This document shows, one piece after another, positions 43,486 through 50,987 of a stretch of 64,000 nucleotides of DNA; positions within the stretch are counted from its first letter, which is position 1; every line of letters starts with the position of its first letter. The notes beneath the pieces are model-generated. The model made no database searches. It saw only the letters and a program-made list of their open reading frames with translations, and had not been told where the DNA came from. The position numbers and the translations under genes were made by a program. Source of the DNA: Nitrospiraceae bacterium (GTDB lineage Bacteria > Nitrospirota > Nitrospiria > Nitrospirales > Nitrospiraceae); contig JAHBWI010000005.1 of assembly GCA_019637075.1 (NCBI GenBank), positions 1 to 64,000 on the forward strand, in the 5' to 3' direction.

Positions 43486-44928
43486 TCAGTGCTGGACCGG
43501 GTACCCATGGCTCTTCGGGTCAAAGCCTTTGCGCTTGAGCTTTTCAACCAATGTGGTCCTGTTCAACTGCAGCAGTTGTGCCGCCCGGCTGGTGATGCCG
43601 TTGGCTTTTCGAAGGGCCTCTCCGATCAATCGATTCTCGTAGTGCTCCAGTTCCTTCGTCAAATTGATGCCGTCCTCGGAGAATCGAATAAACTGCTCTT
43701 GCGGTTCTGCTGCCTTGGACGCTGCGACCTTGAGCGTTCGCTCCGGCAGATCGCTCATCGTGATCCAGCCCTTCTTCTTCAAGACAACCAGCCGCTCGAT
43801 CATATTCTCCAGTTCGCGGATGTTGCCGGGCCACTCATACTCCCCCATCCTCGCCAATGCATCAGGTTCCACCCCTGCAATGTCCGTGTGGCGCAGGTGA
43901 TTGAACTGGCCGATGAAATGGTTGACCAACAGAGGGATGTCGCTCCGCCGATCCCGAAGCGGCGGAATATGGATGGGAATGACGTGCAGACGGTAAAACA
44001 GGTCCTGCCGGAATCGCTTCTCCTGAACGGCCTGTTCCAAATCCTGATTCGTAGCCGCGATGATCCGAACATCCACGTTGATCGTGCGCGTCCCTCCGAC
44101 TCGCTCAAAGCACCGTTCCTGCAGCACCCGGAGGAGCTTTACCTGAAGCGGCAAACTCATTTCACCGACTTCGTCCAAGAATATCGTGCCTCCGTGAGCG
44201 AGTTCGAAACGTCCCAGGCGCGTGTGGGCCGCTCCCGTGAAGGCGCCTTTTTCGTGCCCGAATAGCTCCGATTCCAGCAAATTTTCTGGAATCGCGCCGC
44301 AATTGACTGGAACCAGTGGCCTGTCCCGCCGCATGCTATTGAAATGGAGCATACGCGCGATGAGTTCTTTCCCCGTCCCGCTTTCCCCTTGAATCAATAC
44401 CGTGCTATCGCTATCTGCGACCTTTTCAACAAAATCCAGTACCCTCCGCATCGGAGCGCTCGTGCCGACCAAGTGCTCGAGTCGATACTGATCGCGAACC
44501 GCTTTGCGAAGGAGATGATTTTCCTGCTTGAGCCTGTGCACATCCAGGGCCTTCTTCACGATCACGGCAACGGTTTCCGGTTCGAACGGTTTGGTGACGA
44601 AATCAAACGCCCCGGCCTTCATCGCGCGCACGGCGTAGTCGACCGTCCCAAACCCCGTCATGACGATTGAAATGACTTTGGAATCAACCTTTGAAATTCG
44701 ATCGATCACTTCGAGCCCATCGATGCCGGGCATCTGCAGGTCAGTCAACACGACGTGAACCGGTTGGTCCTTCACAGCTTCCACACCGGCCAGACCATCG
44801 GATACAACCGTCACTTGATACCCTTCGGCGGCGAGCGTTTCATTCAACACCTCGCGAACAGCGGGGTCATCATCGATCACGAGGATATGCGACTGGCTCA
44901 TGGCTTGGCCTCCCGTCATAGTCCGCAC
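43486..44928 (-). CDS. Sigma-54-dependent response regulator, FleQ/FlrA/FgrM-like candidate master regulator
   Basis: The protein is 480 residues: receiver (DDDPAVRE, acceptor in VLTDLQMPG), AAA+ domain with GESGTGKE and intact GAFTGA, and a C-terminal helix-turn-helix. The tail (LTKELEHYENRLIGEALRKANGITSRAAQLLQLNRTTLVEKLKRKGF in part) resembles FleQ/FlrA, which share RTTLVEK in the recognition region. Unlike FleQ it keeps a full receiver with phospho-acceptor, as in Geobacter FgrM. No kinase is adjacent. Placement beside FleSR-like genes supports a master role over sigma-54 flagellar promoters; that is inference. Confidence 0.8.
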   Translation of the reverse strand: MRTMTGGQAMSQSHILVIDDDPAVREVLNETLAAEGYQVTVVSDGLAGVEAVKDQPVHVVLTDLQMPGIDGLEVIDRISKVDSKVISIVMTGFGTVDYAVRAMKAGAFDFVTKPFEPETVAVIVKKALDVHRLKQENHLLRKAVRDQYRLEHLVGTSAPMRRVLDFVEKVADSDSTVLIQGESGTGKELIARMLHFNSMRRDRPLVPVNCGAIPENLLESELFGHEKGAFTGAAHTRLGRFELAHGGTIFLDEVGEMSLPLQVKLLRVLQERCFERVGGTRTINVDVRIIAATNQDLEQAVQEKRFRQDLFYRLHVIPIHIPPLRDRRSDIPLLVNHFIGQFNHLRHTDIAGVEPDALARMGEYEWPGNIRELENMIERLVVLKKKGWITMSDLPERTLKVAASKAAEPQEQFIRFSEDGINLTKELEHYENRLIGEALRKANGITSRAAQLLQLNRTTLVEKLKRKGFDPKSHGYPVQH

Positions 44929-45079
44929 AGGGCTCCCCGCCGGCTTTTACCAGCGAGCGGCTCGAAAGCTCCGTTGTCAGCGACGTACAAGTTGGCTTCA
45001 GCTTATGGGGAATTTCAATTGAATTCAAGGACGAGATGGCCCTACTCCTCGCTTTGGGGCCGAGTTCGCCTTAACGACC

Positions 45080-45108
45080 TTGACAGGCCGGCTTGGGAGA
45101 TGTACGGT
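45080..45108 (+). promoter_or_regulatory. Candidate housekeeping promoter for tRNA-Thr
   Basis: TTGACA, 17 bases, TACGGT. The -35 is perfect, the -10 weak. It lies about 57 bases before the tRNA. Confidence 0.4.
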
Positions 45109-45164
45109 TTCCCGTTCGTTTTGGTAGTTACCCCGCTGATCAGACTGGTCGGTAGTCTCAGAGG

Positions 45165-45239
45165 GCTGGCGTAGCTCAATGGCAGAGCAGCGGTTTTGTA
45201 AACCGCCGGTTGGAGGTTCAATTCCTCTCGCCAGCTCCA
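45165..45239 (+). tRNA. tRNA-Thr (anticodon UGU)
   Basis: A cloverleaf can be drawn: acceptor GCTGGCG pairs with CGCCAGC, anticodon stem GCGGT/ACCGC encloses loop TTTGTAA with TGT at positions 34-36, and the T arm contains GGTTCAATTCC. The CCA end is encoded (45237-45239). Confidence 0.96.
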
Positions 45240-45416
45240 CACCTTCCGCTTCCCCTCATCGTACTAAACGGCTTCCCCTCGGGCAGTGCACCGCCCGGTA
45301 TAGGCAATCCAAGTCCAGACGATCCCCCCGTTGGAGGTACCCAGTTTAGGGACTAGTCTCGCTCCTACCCCTCAGATACTCTGGGCACCTTCACGGGTAG
45401 CAAATGGAGTGCCGTC

Positions 45417-45782
45417 ATGGAAGCTCGCTACAGCCAACGGGTCTCGGTTGAATGCGGGGTCGTATTTGCCGGTGACCATACGATTGGTGAAGGACGCACG
45501 CTCGATCTCTCCCTGCCTGGCTGCCTGCTCCAAAGTGCCACTCCCCTCATCGCCGGAGACTATGTCCAACTGCGGTTGTTTCTCCCCGATTTCGAAACTC
45601 CACTACATGTTCCTCTTGCGGCGGTGCGATGGGTGGATGGATCCCGAGTCGGAGTCGAGTTTATCCGGACATCACAAGAGGAACAACGACGGCTCAAGCA
45701 GTTCGTGCAGCAACGAATGCGGCGAAACGCAACAGCGACGTGGACGGAAGGTCTTGCGGTCATTGATGGCATGCAGTCCTGA
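45417..45782 (+). CDS. Single-domain PilZ protein
   Basis: The protein is 121 residues, essentially one PilZ domain. R-x3-R is present as RYSQR near residue 4 and the second motif as DLSLPG near 30, so c-di-GMP binding is expected. The last 25 residues are a basic/Gln-rich helix. It is followed 37 bases later by a second PilZ-like gene on the same strand, after tRNA-Thr and converging on the GlrR-like operon. No partner is evident. Confidence 0.8.
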   Translation: MEARYSQRVSVECGVVFAGDHTIGEGRTLDLSLPGCLLQSATPLIAGDYVQLRLFLPDFETPLHVPLAAVRWVDGSRVGVEFIRTSQEEQRRLKQFVQQRMRRNATATWTEGLAVIDGMQS

Positions 45783-45819
45783 CCACGTTTCTCAACACGA
45801 CCACCCTGAGGCCCATCGC

Positions 45820-46161
45820 ATGGCACAACACTTTAAGATTCGGACGTACCATCGGGAACCGATTTGTGTGCCTGGCTACTATTTGTCAGGAGACTTCCTC
45901 GGAAAGGCGACGGTCTGGAACATCTCGACAGGAGGGTGGCACCTGCAAGGCGACCATCAGGTTAGAGTGGGGATGGAATTGTCGCTGCGTATTGAGTTGG
46001 CTCCCCATACCCGAGCGATTGAAGTCGAACAAGCAAGGGTTCAGTGGGTACGGGGGCTGGATTTCGGCGTTCGTATTGAAAAGATCGGTGCGCTCGCGGC
46101 GAAGCGATTGGGACAACTCGTTGGTACCAGCCGCCAAGAGTCTTACGCGGTCAGGCGCTAG
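45820..46161 (+). CDS. Second PilZ-like protein
   Basis: The protein is 113 residues from ATG 45820. RTYHR near residue 8 and NISTGG near 36 fit the two PilZ motifs, with Asn replacing the usual Asp, so binding may be weaker. The beta-strand pattern (LSLRIELAPHTRAIEVEQARVQWV) fits the PilZ barrel. Its stop codon overlaps the stop of the converging regulator gene within the tetranucleotide CTAG. Confidence 0.7.
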   Translation: MAQHFKIRTYHREPICVPGYYLSGDFLGKATVWNISTGGWHLQGDHQVRVGMELSLRIELAPHTRAIEVEQARVQWVRGLDFGVRIEKIGALAAKRLGQLVGTSRQESYAVRR

Positions 46162-47570
46162 GCTTCCTTCAGATCCTCCTCATCAGCCATCTCCGCGATC
46201 TCAGACTCAGTGCGCCCTTTCATCATAGAGGGATGAAGTCCGTATTTCTTGAGCATCTTGTAAAAATCAGCCCGGTACCGGCCGGCAAATTGGGCCGCGC
46301 GCGAAATATTCCCACCGGTCAACTGCAGGACATTCCTGAGATAGGACCGTTCGAACTCCTCCTTGGCCTCTGTCAGTGGCTTCAGGGCGACATCGGGTGC
46401 AGTCCCGACATTGGGCAGAAGTTCGGGGGTAACCATATCCTGCCGCGACATGACCACAGCTTTTTCAATGGCATTTTCCAATTCACGGACATTCCCCGGC
46501 CAGGGATACACCGTTAACCGATGCATGGCCGCGGGAGTGAACCCACGGACATCCTTCTTGGACAGTTTCGCGCTCTGCTTCAGGAAGTGCTGAGCGAGTA
46601 AGGGGATGTCTTCTTTACGTTCCCGCAAGGGGGGAATGGCGAGGGGAACCACGGAAATGCGGTAGTAGAGGTCATGGCGAAACGTACCCGCCTTAACGGC
46701 CTCACCAAGGTCCTTGTTCGTCGCCGCGATGATCCGCACGTCGACCTTTGTCGCATGCTCCGCCCCGACCTCGCGAACCTCCCGCTCTTGGACCGCACGC
46801 AGCAATTTGACCTGCATGGCCAAGGGCATTTCACCGATCTCATCGAGAAAAAGCGTGCCCCCGCTGGCACTCTGAAAAAAGCCACGCTTGGCCGCCATGG
46901 CACTGGTAAAGGCCCCGCGAACATGGCCGAACAGTTCACTCTCAAACAGCGTTTCTGGAATGGCAGCACAATTGATCGCGACAAACGGCCCTTTAGATCG
47001 CCGGCTGTTCGTATGGATCACCCGCGCAAGAACCTCTTTCCCCGTCCCGGTCTCGCCGACCAAGAGGATCGTCGCGTCCGAGTCGGCCACCTGCGCCACC
47101 TGCTGAAACAGCCGCTGCATCGCCGGACTGCGCGCAATCACATTCTCCAGTCCATACAGTTCCTTGACCAGAGACTTGAGACGCTGGATCTCACGGGACA
47201 TCCGTTGCTGAGACAGCGCTTTATCGAGCGTGGCCTTCAGTTCCTTGTCATCGAAGGGTTTGGTCAGATAGCCGAACGCGCCCCGCTGCATCGCTTCGAC
47301 CGCATTAGGAATGCTGCCGTGCGCCGTGAGAATGATGACCGGAAGCCCCGGCTGTGTTCGCAGCAAATCTTCGGTCAAGTCGAGCCCGTCTTCCCCGCGA
47401 AGCCGCAGGTCCGTGACCGCGATATCAAACGTCTCTTGCCGCGCCGCCGCAAGGGCATCCTGCCCGGTGGTACAGGGGGTCACGGCAAACCCCATCGCGG
47501 ACAGCCGCATCTTCAGAAGATGCAACAACCCTTCGTCATCATCCACCATGAGAACGCGTTCTTGCTCCAT
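46158..47570 (-). CDS. Sigma-54-dependent response regulator, GlrR/QseF-like
   Basis: The protein is 470 residues: receiver (VDDDEGL, acceptor in VTDLRLRG), AAA+ domain with GETGTGKE, and a C-terminal helix-turn-helix (GNISRAAQFAGRYRADFYKMLKKYG) that matches the GlrR type (x-RxxFYKLL). The sigma-54 contact loop reads GAFTSA instead of GAFTGA. Gene order kinase-lipoprotein-regulator equals the enteric glrK-qseG-glrR operon, where it answers envelope stress and controls glmY and rpoE. No GlmY-like RNA was seen here. A basic/acidic tail of about 25 residues is extra. Confidence 0.85.
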   Translation of the reverse strand: MEQERVLMVDDDEGLLHLLKMRLSAMGFAVTPCTTGQDALAAARQETFDIAVTDLRLRGEDGLDLTEDLLRTQPGLPVIILTAHGSIPNAVEAMQRGAFGYLTKPFDDKELKATLDKALSQQRMSREIQRLKSLVKELYGLENVIARSPAMQRLFQQVAQVADSDATILLVGETGTGKEVLARVIHTNSRRSKGPFVAINCAAIPETLFESELFGHVRGAFTSAMAAKRGFFQSASGGTLFLDEIGEMPLAMQVKLLRAVQEREVREVGAEHATKVDVRIIAATNKDLGEAVKAGTFRHDLYYRISVVPLAIPPLRERKEDIPLLAQHFLKQSAKLSKKDVRGFTPAAMHRLTVYPWPGNVRELENAIEKAVVMSRQDMVTPELLPNVGTAPDVALKPLTEAKEEFERSYLRNVLQLTGGNISRAAQFAGRYRADFYKMLKKYGLHPSMMKGRTESEIAEMADEEDLKEA

Positions 47571-47578
47571 ATAGGTTC

Positions 47579-48349
47579 CTAGGGTTTTAATTGTTCCATC
47601 GGTTGAACAGGCAACACCGCGGCCGGCGGTTTGATCGGCCGAATCTTTTCCCGCATTTCTTGATCGATTCGCTTCAGGGCTTCGAGCTGGCTCGTGAGTT
47701 CTTCGATCTTCCGGTCCCGATCACCGATCTGGCGCTGCAAACTTTGCACCGTGAGCGGCTCCGCCGCGGGTCGCACGCTTTCACGCCTGGAACTCAGCGA
47801 CTCAACCCGCTTTTCCTGCTCCTGCAATTCCCGTTGCAGCGTTTCCACCGATTGGGCTTCCAGCTCTTGCATGGCCCTCAGCTGCTGAATAACAAGTTCG
47901 CGATCGAGCAAATCCCTCACCGCGCGCTCGGTCGCTTGAGACAACATGCTATGAGCTTTGGCCGAAGCAGGGCCCGTGAGGACGGAGCGTACCCAGGACT
48001 GGTTCTCGGAGATCTCACCGGATTGCAGCAATTGAAGCCACAGACGACTCGACGCCGCCAACTGACTTTTGGGGGCTACAGCGATCACTTTTTCGAAATA
48101 ACGGGTAGCCGTTTCCCGGTTTTCGTACAAGGCCGCCAACGCGCGCGTGAAGAATACATGATCGCACGTGTTTTTACTAGCACATTTGGAGGCTAACGTT
48201 TCTTCCCGCTTCGTCAACGTCTGCAATGCCTTCGTTTCTGCAGGATCAGCAAGGAAGTACGGTGTCTGAGCGGCAGGCGGAGCAATGGTGCTGCATCCCT
48301 GACAACTCAGCAGGACCGCGAGTGCATATCCCGAGTAGCGGAACATCAT
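47579..48349 (-). CDS. QseG/YfhG-like coiled-coil lipoprotein
   Basis: The protein is 256 residues. A short signal ends in a cysteine-rich lipobox-like stretch (LLSCQGCS). The centre (KCASKNTCDHVFFTRALAALYENRETATRYFEKVIAVAP in part) is TPR-like, and residues 150-225 are a coiled coil (LQRELQEQEKRVESL). It overlaps the kinase gene by 4 bases and precedes the GlrR-like regulator by 8, exactly as qseG does; QseG is an outer-membrane lipoprotein that activates its kinase. Which cysteine carries lipid is uncertain. Confidence 0.72.
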   Translation of the reverse strand: MMFRYSGYALAVLLSCQGCSTIAPPAAQTPYFLADPAETKALQTLTKREETLASKCASKNTCDHVFFTRALAALYENRETATRYFEKVIAVAPKSQLAASSRLWLQLLQSGEISENQSWVRSVLTGPASAKAHSMLSQATERAVRDLLDRELVIQQLRAMQELEAQSVETLQRELQEQEKRVESLSSRRESVRPAAEPLTVQSLQRQIGDRDRKIEELTSQLEALKRIDQEMREKIRPIKPPAAVLPVQPMEQLKP

Positions 48350-49821
48350 CCCACCAATGCGCCCGGTTTCGTCAGTCGCAAGATAAGCCGCACCGTTGTG
48401 CCCTTGCCCGTTTCACTTTCGACCCAAATTCTTCCACCATGCGCTTCCACCACGCGCTTGGCAAGCGCCAGTCCCAACCCGCTGCCGGCGGTCGCGTGCC
48501 GGGCCTTGGTCCGGCCCTGGTAGAACCGATCGAACACATGGGGAACCTCCTCGGCAGGAATTCCCGGACCCGCATCCGTCACCGACACGAAGAGCAAGCC
48601 CTCTTCCGATCCAGCGGTCATATTGAGTTTGACAACCCCGCCCTCCGGGCTGAATTTGAGCGCATTGGAAAGCAAATTGTCGAGCACTTGCTCAATGCGT
48701 GCCGTATCGGCCTTGACCCAGTGACGCTCGCGGGGAGCCTCGACGACCAATTGTACATGTTTTGCATCGGCGAGGAGACGAATCTTATTCACCGACACCT
48801 CCGCAATCTTGCGAAGGTCCGTCGGCACAAAGCGATACTCCAGCATCCCCGCTTCCATTTTGGACAGATCGAGAATGGTCGAGATCAGCGACATCAACCG
48901 CCGACTGCTGTCCGACATGATGCGCAACGTCGTCCGTTGGTCCTGCGTGAGCGGACCAGGAATCTCATCTAACAACAGGTGGGTCCCCTCCTGAATCGAT
49001 GCCATCGGAGTCCGCAATTCATGCGACACGTGAGCCAAGAACTCGCTCTTGATGTCGTCCAGTTGCTGGAGTTTCTTCCCCATCCAATGCACCGTCTCGC
49101 TGAGTTCCCGCAGTTCCCGAGGAGCACGCATGTCCAGGGCCGCCTGGAAGTTCCCCTGCCCGATCTCCTGGATGGTCGCCTGAAGCCGTCTCAGGGGCCG
49201 GAGAATGTTATAGCTGGCGACCGCCGCCAACCCGAGACCGAACAGCAACGCCACCAGCACCAGTTGTTCGGTCACCGCCTCGGCCTGGACGGAACTGGCT
49301 CGGGACTGGTTCACCCCAATCGTGATCTGCGCCTCGTGCAGCCCAATGTAACTTTGCAGCGCGGAGGCCATCCGATCGGCCAGGGCGCTCCGACGCCCCT
49401 CATACCCTGCCGCCGACTCCTGTGGGGACGCGGCCGGACCGGCCAATTGCGAATGGAACAGGGCCAAATGCTCCTGTTGCACCCGTTCGACCTCCTTCAA
49501 CAGCTGAATGCCCTGCTCGGCCGACTCCCTCGTCTGTAGCATCTGCAGCGCATGCTGGAATTCTTTCGTTTCCTCGTCGAAACTTTCGAGAAACGTCGCA
49601 GCCGGCACGGCGAGATATTTCTTTTGACTCTGCACTTGCGTGTAAAACGAAGCCAGAAGATGCTTGGCGGACTCGATTTCCGGATGATGCCGTGACACGA
49701 CCTCCGAGCTGAGATCCGCGAGATTTCTGATTTGCAGCAGGGCGTAGACATTCACGGCGGCCATGACACCGATGATCACGAGATAGGTCAGAACCAACCG
49801 CCAGAAGATGGAAAGCCGCAC
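48346..49821 (-). CDS. Membrane sensor histidine kinase, GlrK/QseE-like
   Basis: The protein is 491 residues. Two membrane helices (about 8-30 and 187-207) enclose a helical periplasmic domain; HAMP follows (RPLRRLQATIQEIGQGNF), then HisKA with [22 protein letters not shown], a segment typical of GlrK, and HATPase motifs NLLSNALKFSP, DAGPGIP and GSGLGLALAKRVV. It is first in the three-gene operon and should phosphorylate the GlrR-like regulator. Confidence 0.88.
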   Translation of the reverse strand: MRLSIFWRLVLTYLVIIGVMAAVNVYALLQIRNLADLSSEVVSRHHPEIESAKHLLASFYTQVQSQKKYLAVPAATFLESFDEETKEFQHALQMLQTRESAEQGIQLLKEVERVQQEHLALFHSQLAGPAASPQESAAGYEGRRSALADRMASALQSYIGLHEAQITIGVNQSRASSVQAEAVTEQLVLVALLFGLGLAAVASYNILRPLRRLQATIQEIGQGNFQAALDMRAPRELRELSETVHWMGKKLQQLDDIKSEFLAHVSHELRTPMASIQEGTHLLLDEIPGPLTQDQRTTLRIMSDSSRRLMSLISTILDLSKMEAGMLEYRFVPTDLRKIAEVSVNKIRLLADAKHVQLVVEAPRERHWVKADTARIEQVLDNLLSNALKFSPEGGVVKLNMTAGSEEGLLFVSVTDAGPGIPAEEVPHVFDRFYQGRTKARHATAGSGLGLALAKRVVEAHGGRIWVESETGKGTTVRLILRLTKPGALVG

Positions 49822-49950
49822 GCCGCCCCCTTACCGGAGATGTGCAGTGGAAGACGCCTACACCTGTAGGTCCAGCCATACACCAGAACTGCAAGGGGCT
49901 CAACTTTTTCCGATGTTTCGACCGGGAGTGAAGGGAAATCCCGACGAGCC

Positions 49951-50766
49951 TCACCGGGGACGCTCGTCGAACTGCGCTTGGTAGAGCCGCTGACGGCGGG
50001 AAGTCGAGGTCAGTGCCAGGAACAGATGCCCGCGGAACAGCAACATGGCAACCGTCAGCGGCGGGGTCAGGAGAAACGCCATCACACCGGTCACTTCGGC
50101 CGCGATCCCGAGATCGGTCAACCAGGCGGTCAAGATGGTGAACGGCAAGATCAGCAGATGCATGAAATCCAAACCGGCGCCCCGCCCCAACCGACTGGAG
50201 AGCTTGAAAAACAACGAGAGCCCCAAAGGGGCCAACACGAGGGCCAGCGGCAAGAACCATTCGATCCAGTTGTCCAAGACGAAGTCGTAACTCCGTTTAA
50301 GGACATCCAGCGGCGAATCATGCCTCGTGAGGTAAATTACCTCGGGGGCGGCATTGAGGAGAATGAACAGGAGGAGGAAACAGGCGGCCACCAGAAACTG
50401 GCTGTCCGGATTTGCCTGGAGGCTGGTGTCGAGTAAAAGCGTGGGAAGCCACAACACAAAGCCCACGCTGATCACATCCCAAAAGTAATGGCCCATGCTG
50501 TCCATAACGTCGCGCGGGGTCATCGACCGCATGCCGCGGACGGATTGCTCCACGAGGCTGAGCGTGGCCCCGATCAACAAGGCGTTCACCGCGCCCAGGA
50601 TGAATCCGCCGGCCATGCCGAGAGGCCGAGCGAGCATCCCCGCAAGCACCATCAAGACCCCGAACACCACCACCGCGACGATCGTCACCCACCCGCGGAC
50701 GAGTGAGCGCACCGTCGCGCGAAAGGCATCGCGATACAGGCGCAGCGTCAAGGTCACCAGAGTCAA
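49951..50766 (-). CDS. Multi-pass membrane protein of unknown function
   Basis: The protein is 271 residues with about six hydrophobic segments (for example VTIVAVVVFGVLMVLAGML, LVAACFLLLFILLNAAPEV, FLPLALVLAPLGLSLFF). It starts with TTG 50766, which has GGGAG six bases upstream; GTG 50757 is an alternative. No enzyme motif is visible. It stands alone, divergent from clpB, with its own promoter-like site. Confidence 0.7.
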   Translation of the reverse strand: MTLVTLTLRLYRDAFRATVRSLVRGWVTIVAVVVFGVLMVLAGMLARPLGMAGGFILGAVNALLIGATLSLVEQSVRGMRSMTPRDVMDSMGHYFWDVISVGFVLWLPTLLLDTSLQANPDSQFLVAACFLLLFILLNAAPEVIYLTRHDSPLDVLKRSYDFVLDNWIEWFLPLALVLAPLGLSLFFKLSSRLGRGAGLDFMHLLILPFTILTAWLTDLGIAAEVTGVMAFLLTPPLTVAMLLFRGHLFLALTSTSRRQRLYQAQFDERPR

Positions 50767-50842
50767 TTCGCGCTCCCTGCCAGGAATAGCTCGGTCGGAG
50801 ACACGACGGTGGACGGGCGTCTTCCAACCGGACGAAGCCGGG

Positions 50843-50872
50843 ACAATAGTCTGGAAATCCCGAAGAGGTCAA
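50843..50872 (-). promoter_or_regulatory. Candidate promoter of the membrane-protein gene
   Basis: On the minus strand TTGACC, 18 bases, TATTGT, about 77 bases before the TTG start. Confidence 0.4.
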
Positions 50873-50922
50873 GTCAGGCGTGGAGCAGAAAATGGCCGGA
50901 GCCGTCCCAACCCATCACGCTA

Positions 50923-50950
50923 TTGACTTGTTCGGCCAGGTGATTATCCT
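50923..50950 (+). promoter_or_regulatory. Candidate promoter of clpB
   Basis: TTGACT, 16 bases, TATCCT, ending 37 bases before the clpB ATG. It looks like a housekeeping promoter. No CIRCE-type inverted repeat is visible. Confidence 0.45.
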
Positions 50951-50987
50951 TTGTGCAACAAGGCATTGAACCATCCAGGAGTCACCG

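Noticed and set aside
49822-49950. TTGCA upstream of the GlrK-like kinase as a sigma-54 -12 box
   Set aside because: No GG at the required distance; the -24 region reads AGTTGA.
50951-50987. CIRCE or sigma-32 control of clpB
   Set aside because: No inverted repeat of the CIRCE type and the promoter boxes look like sigma-70.
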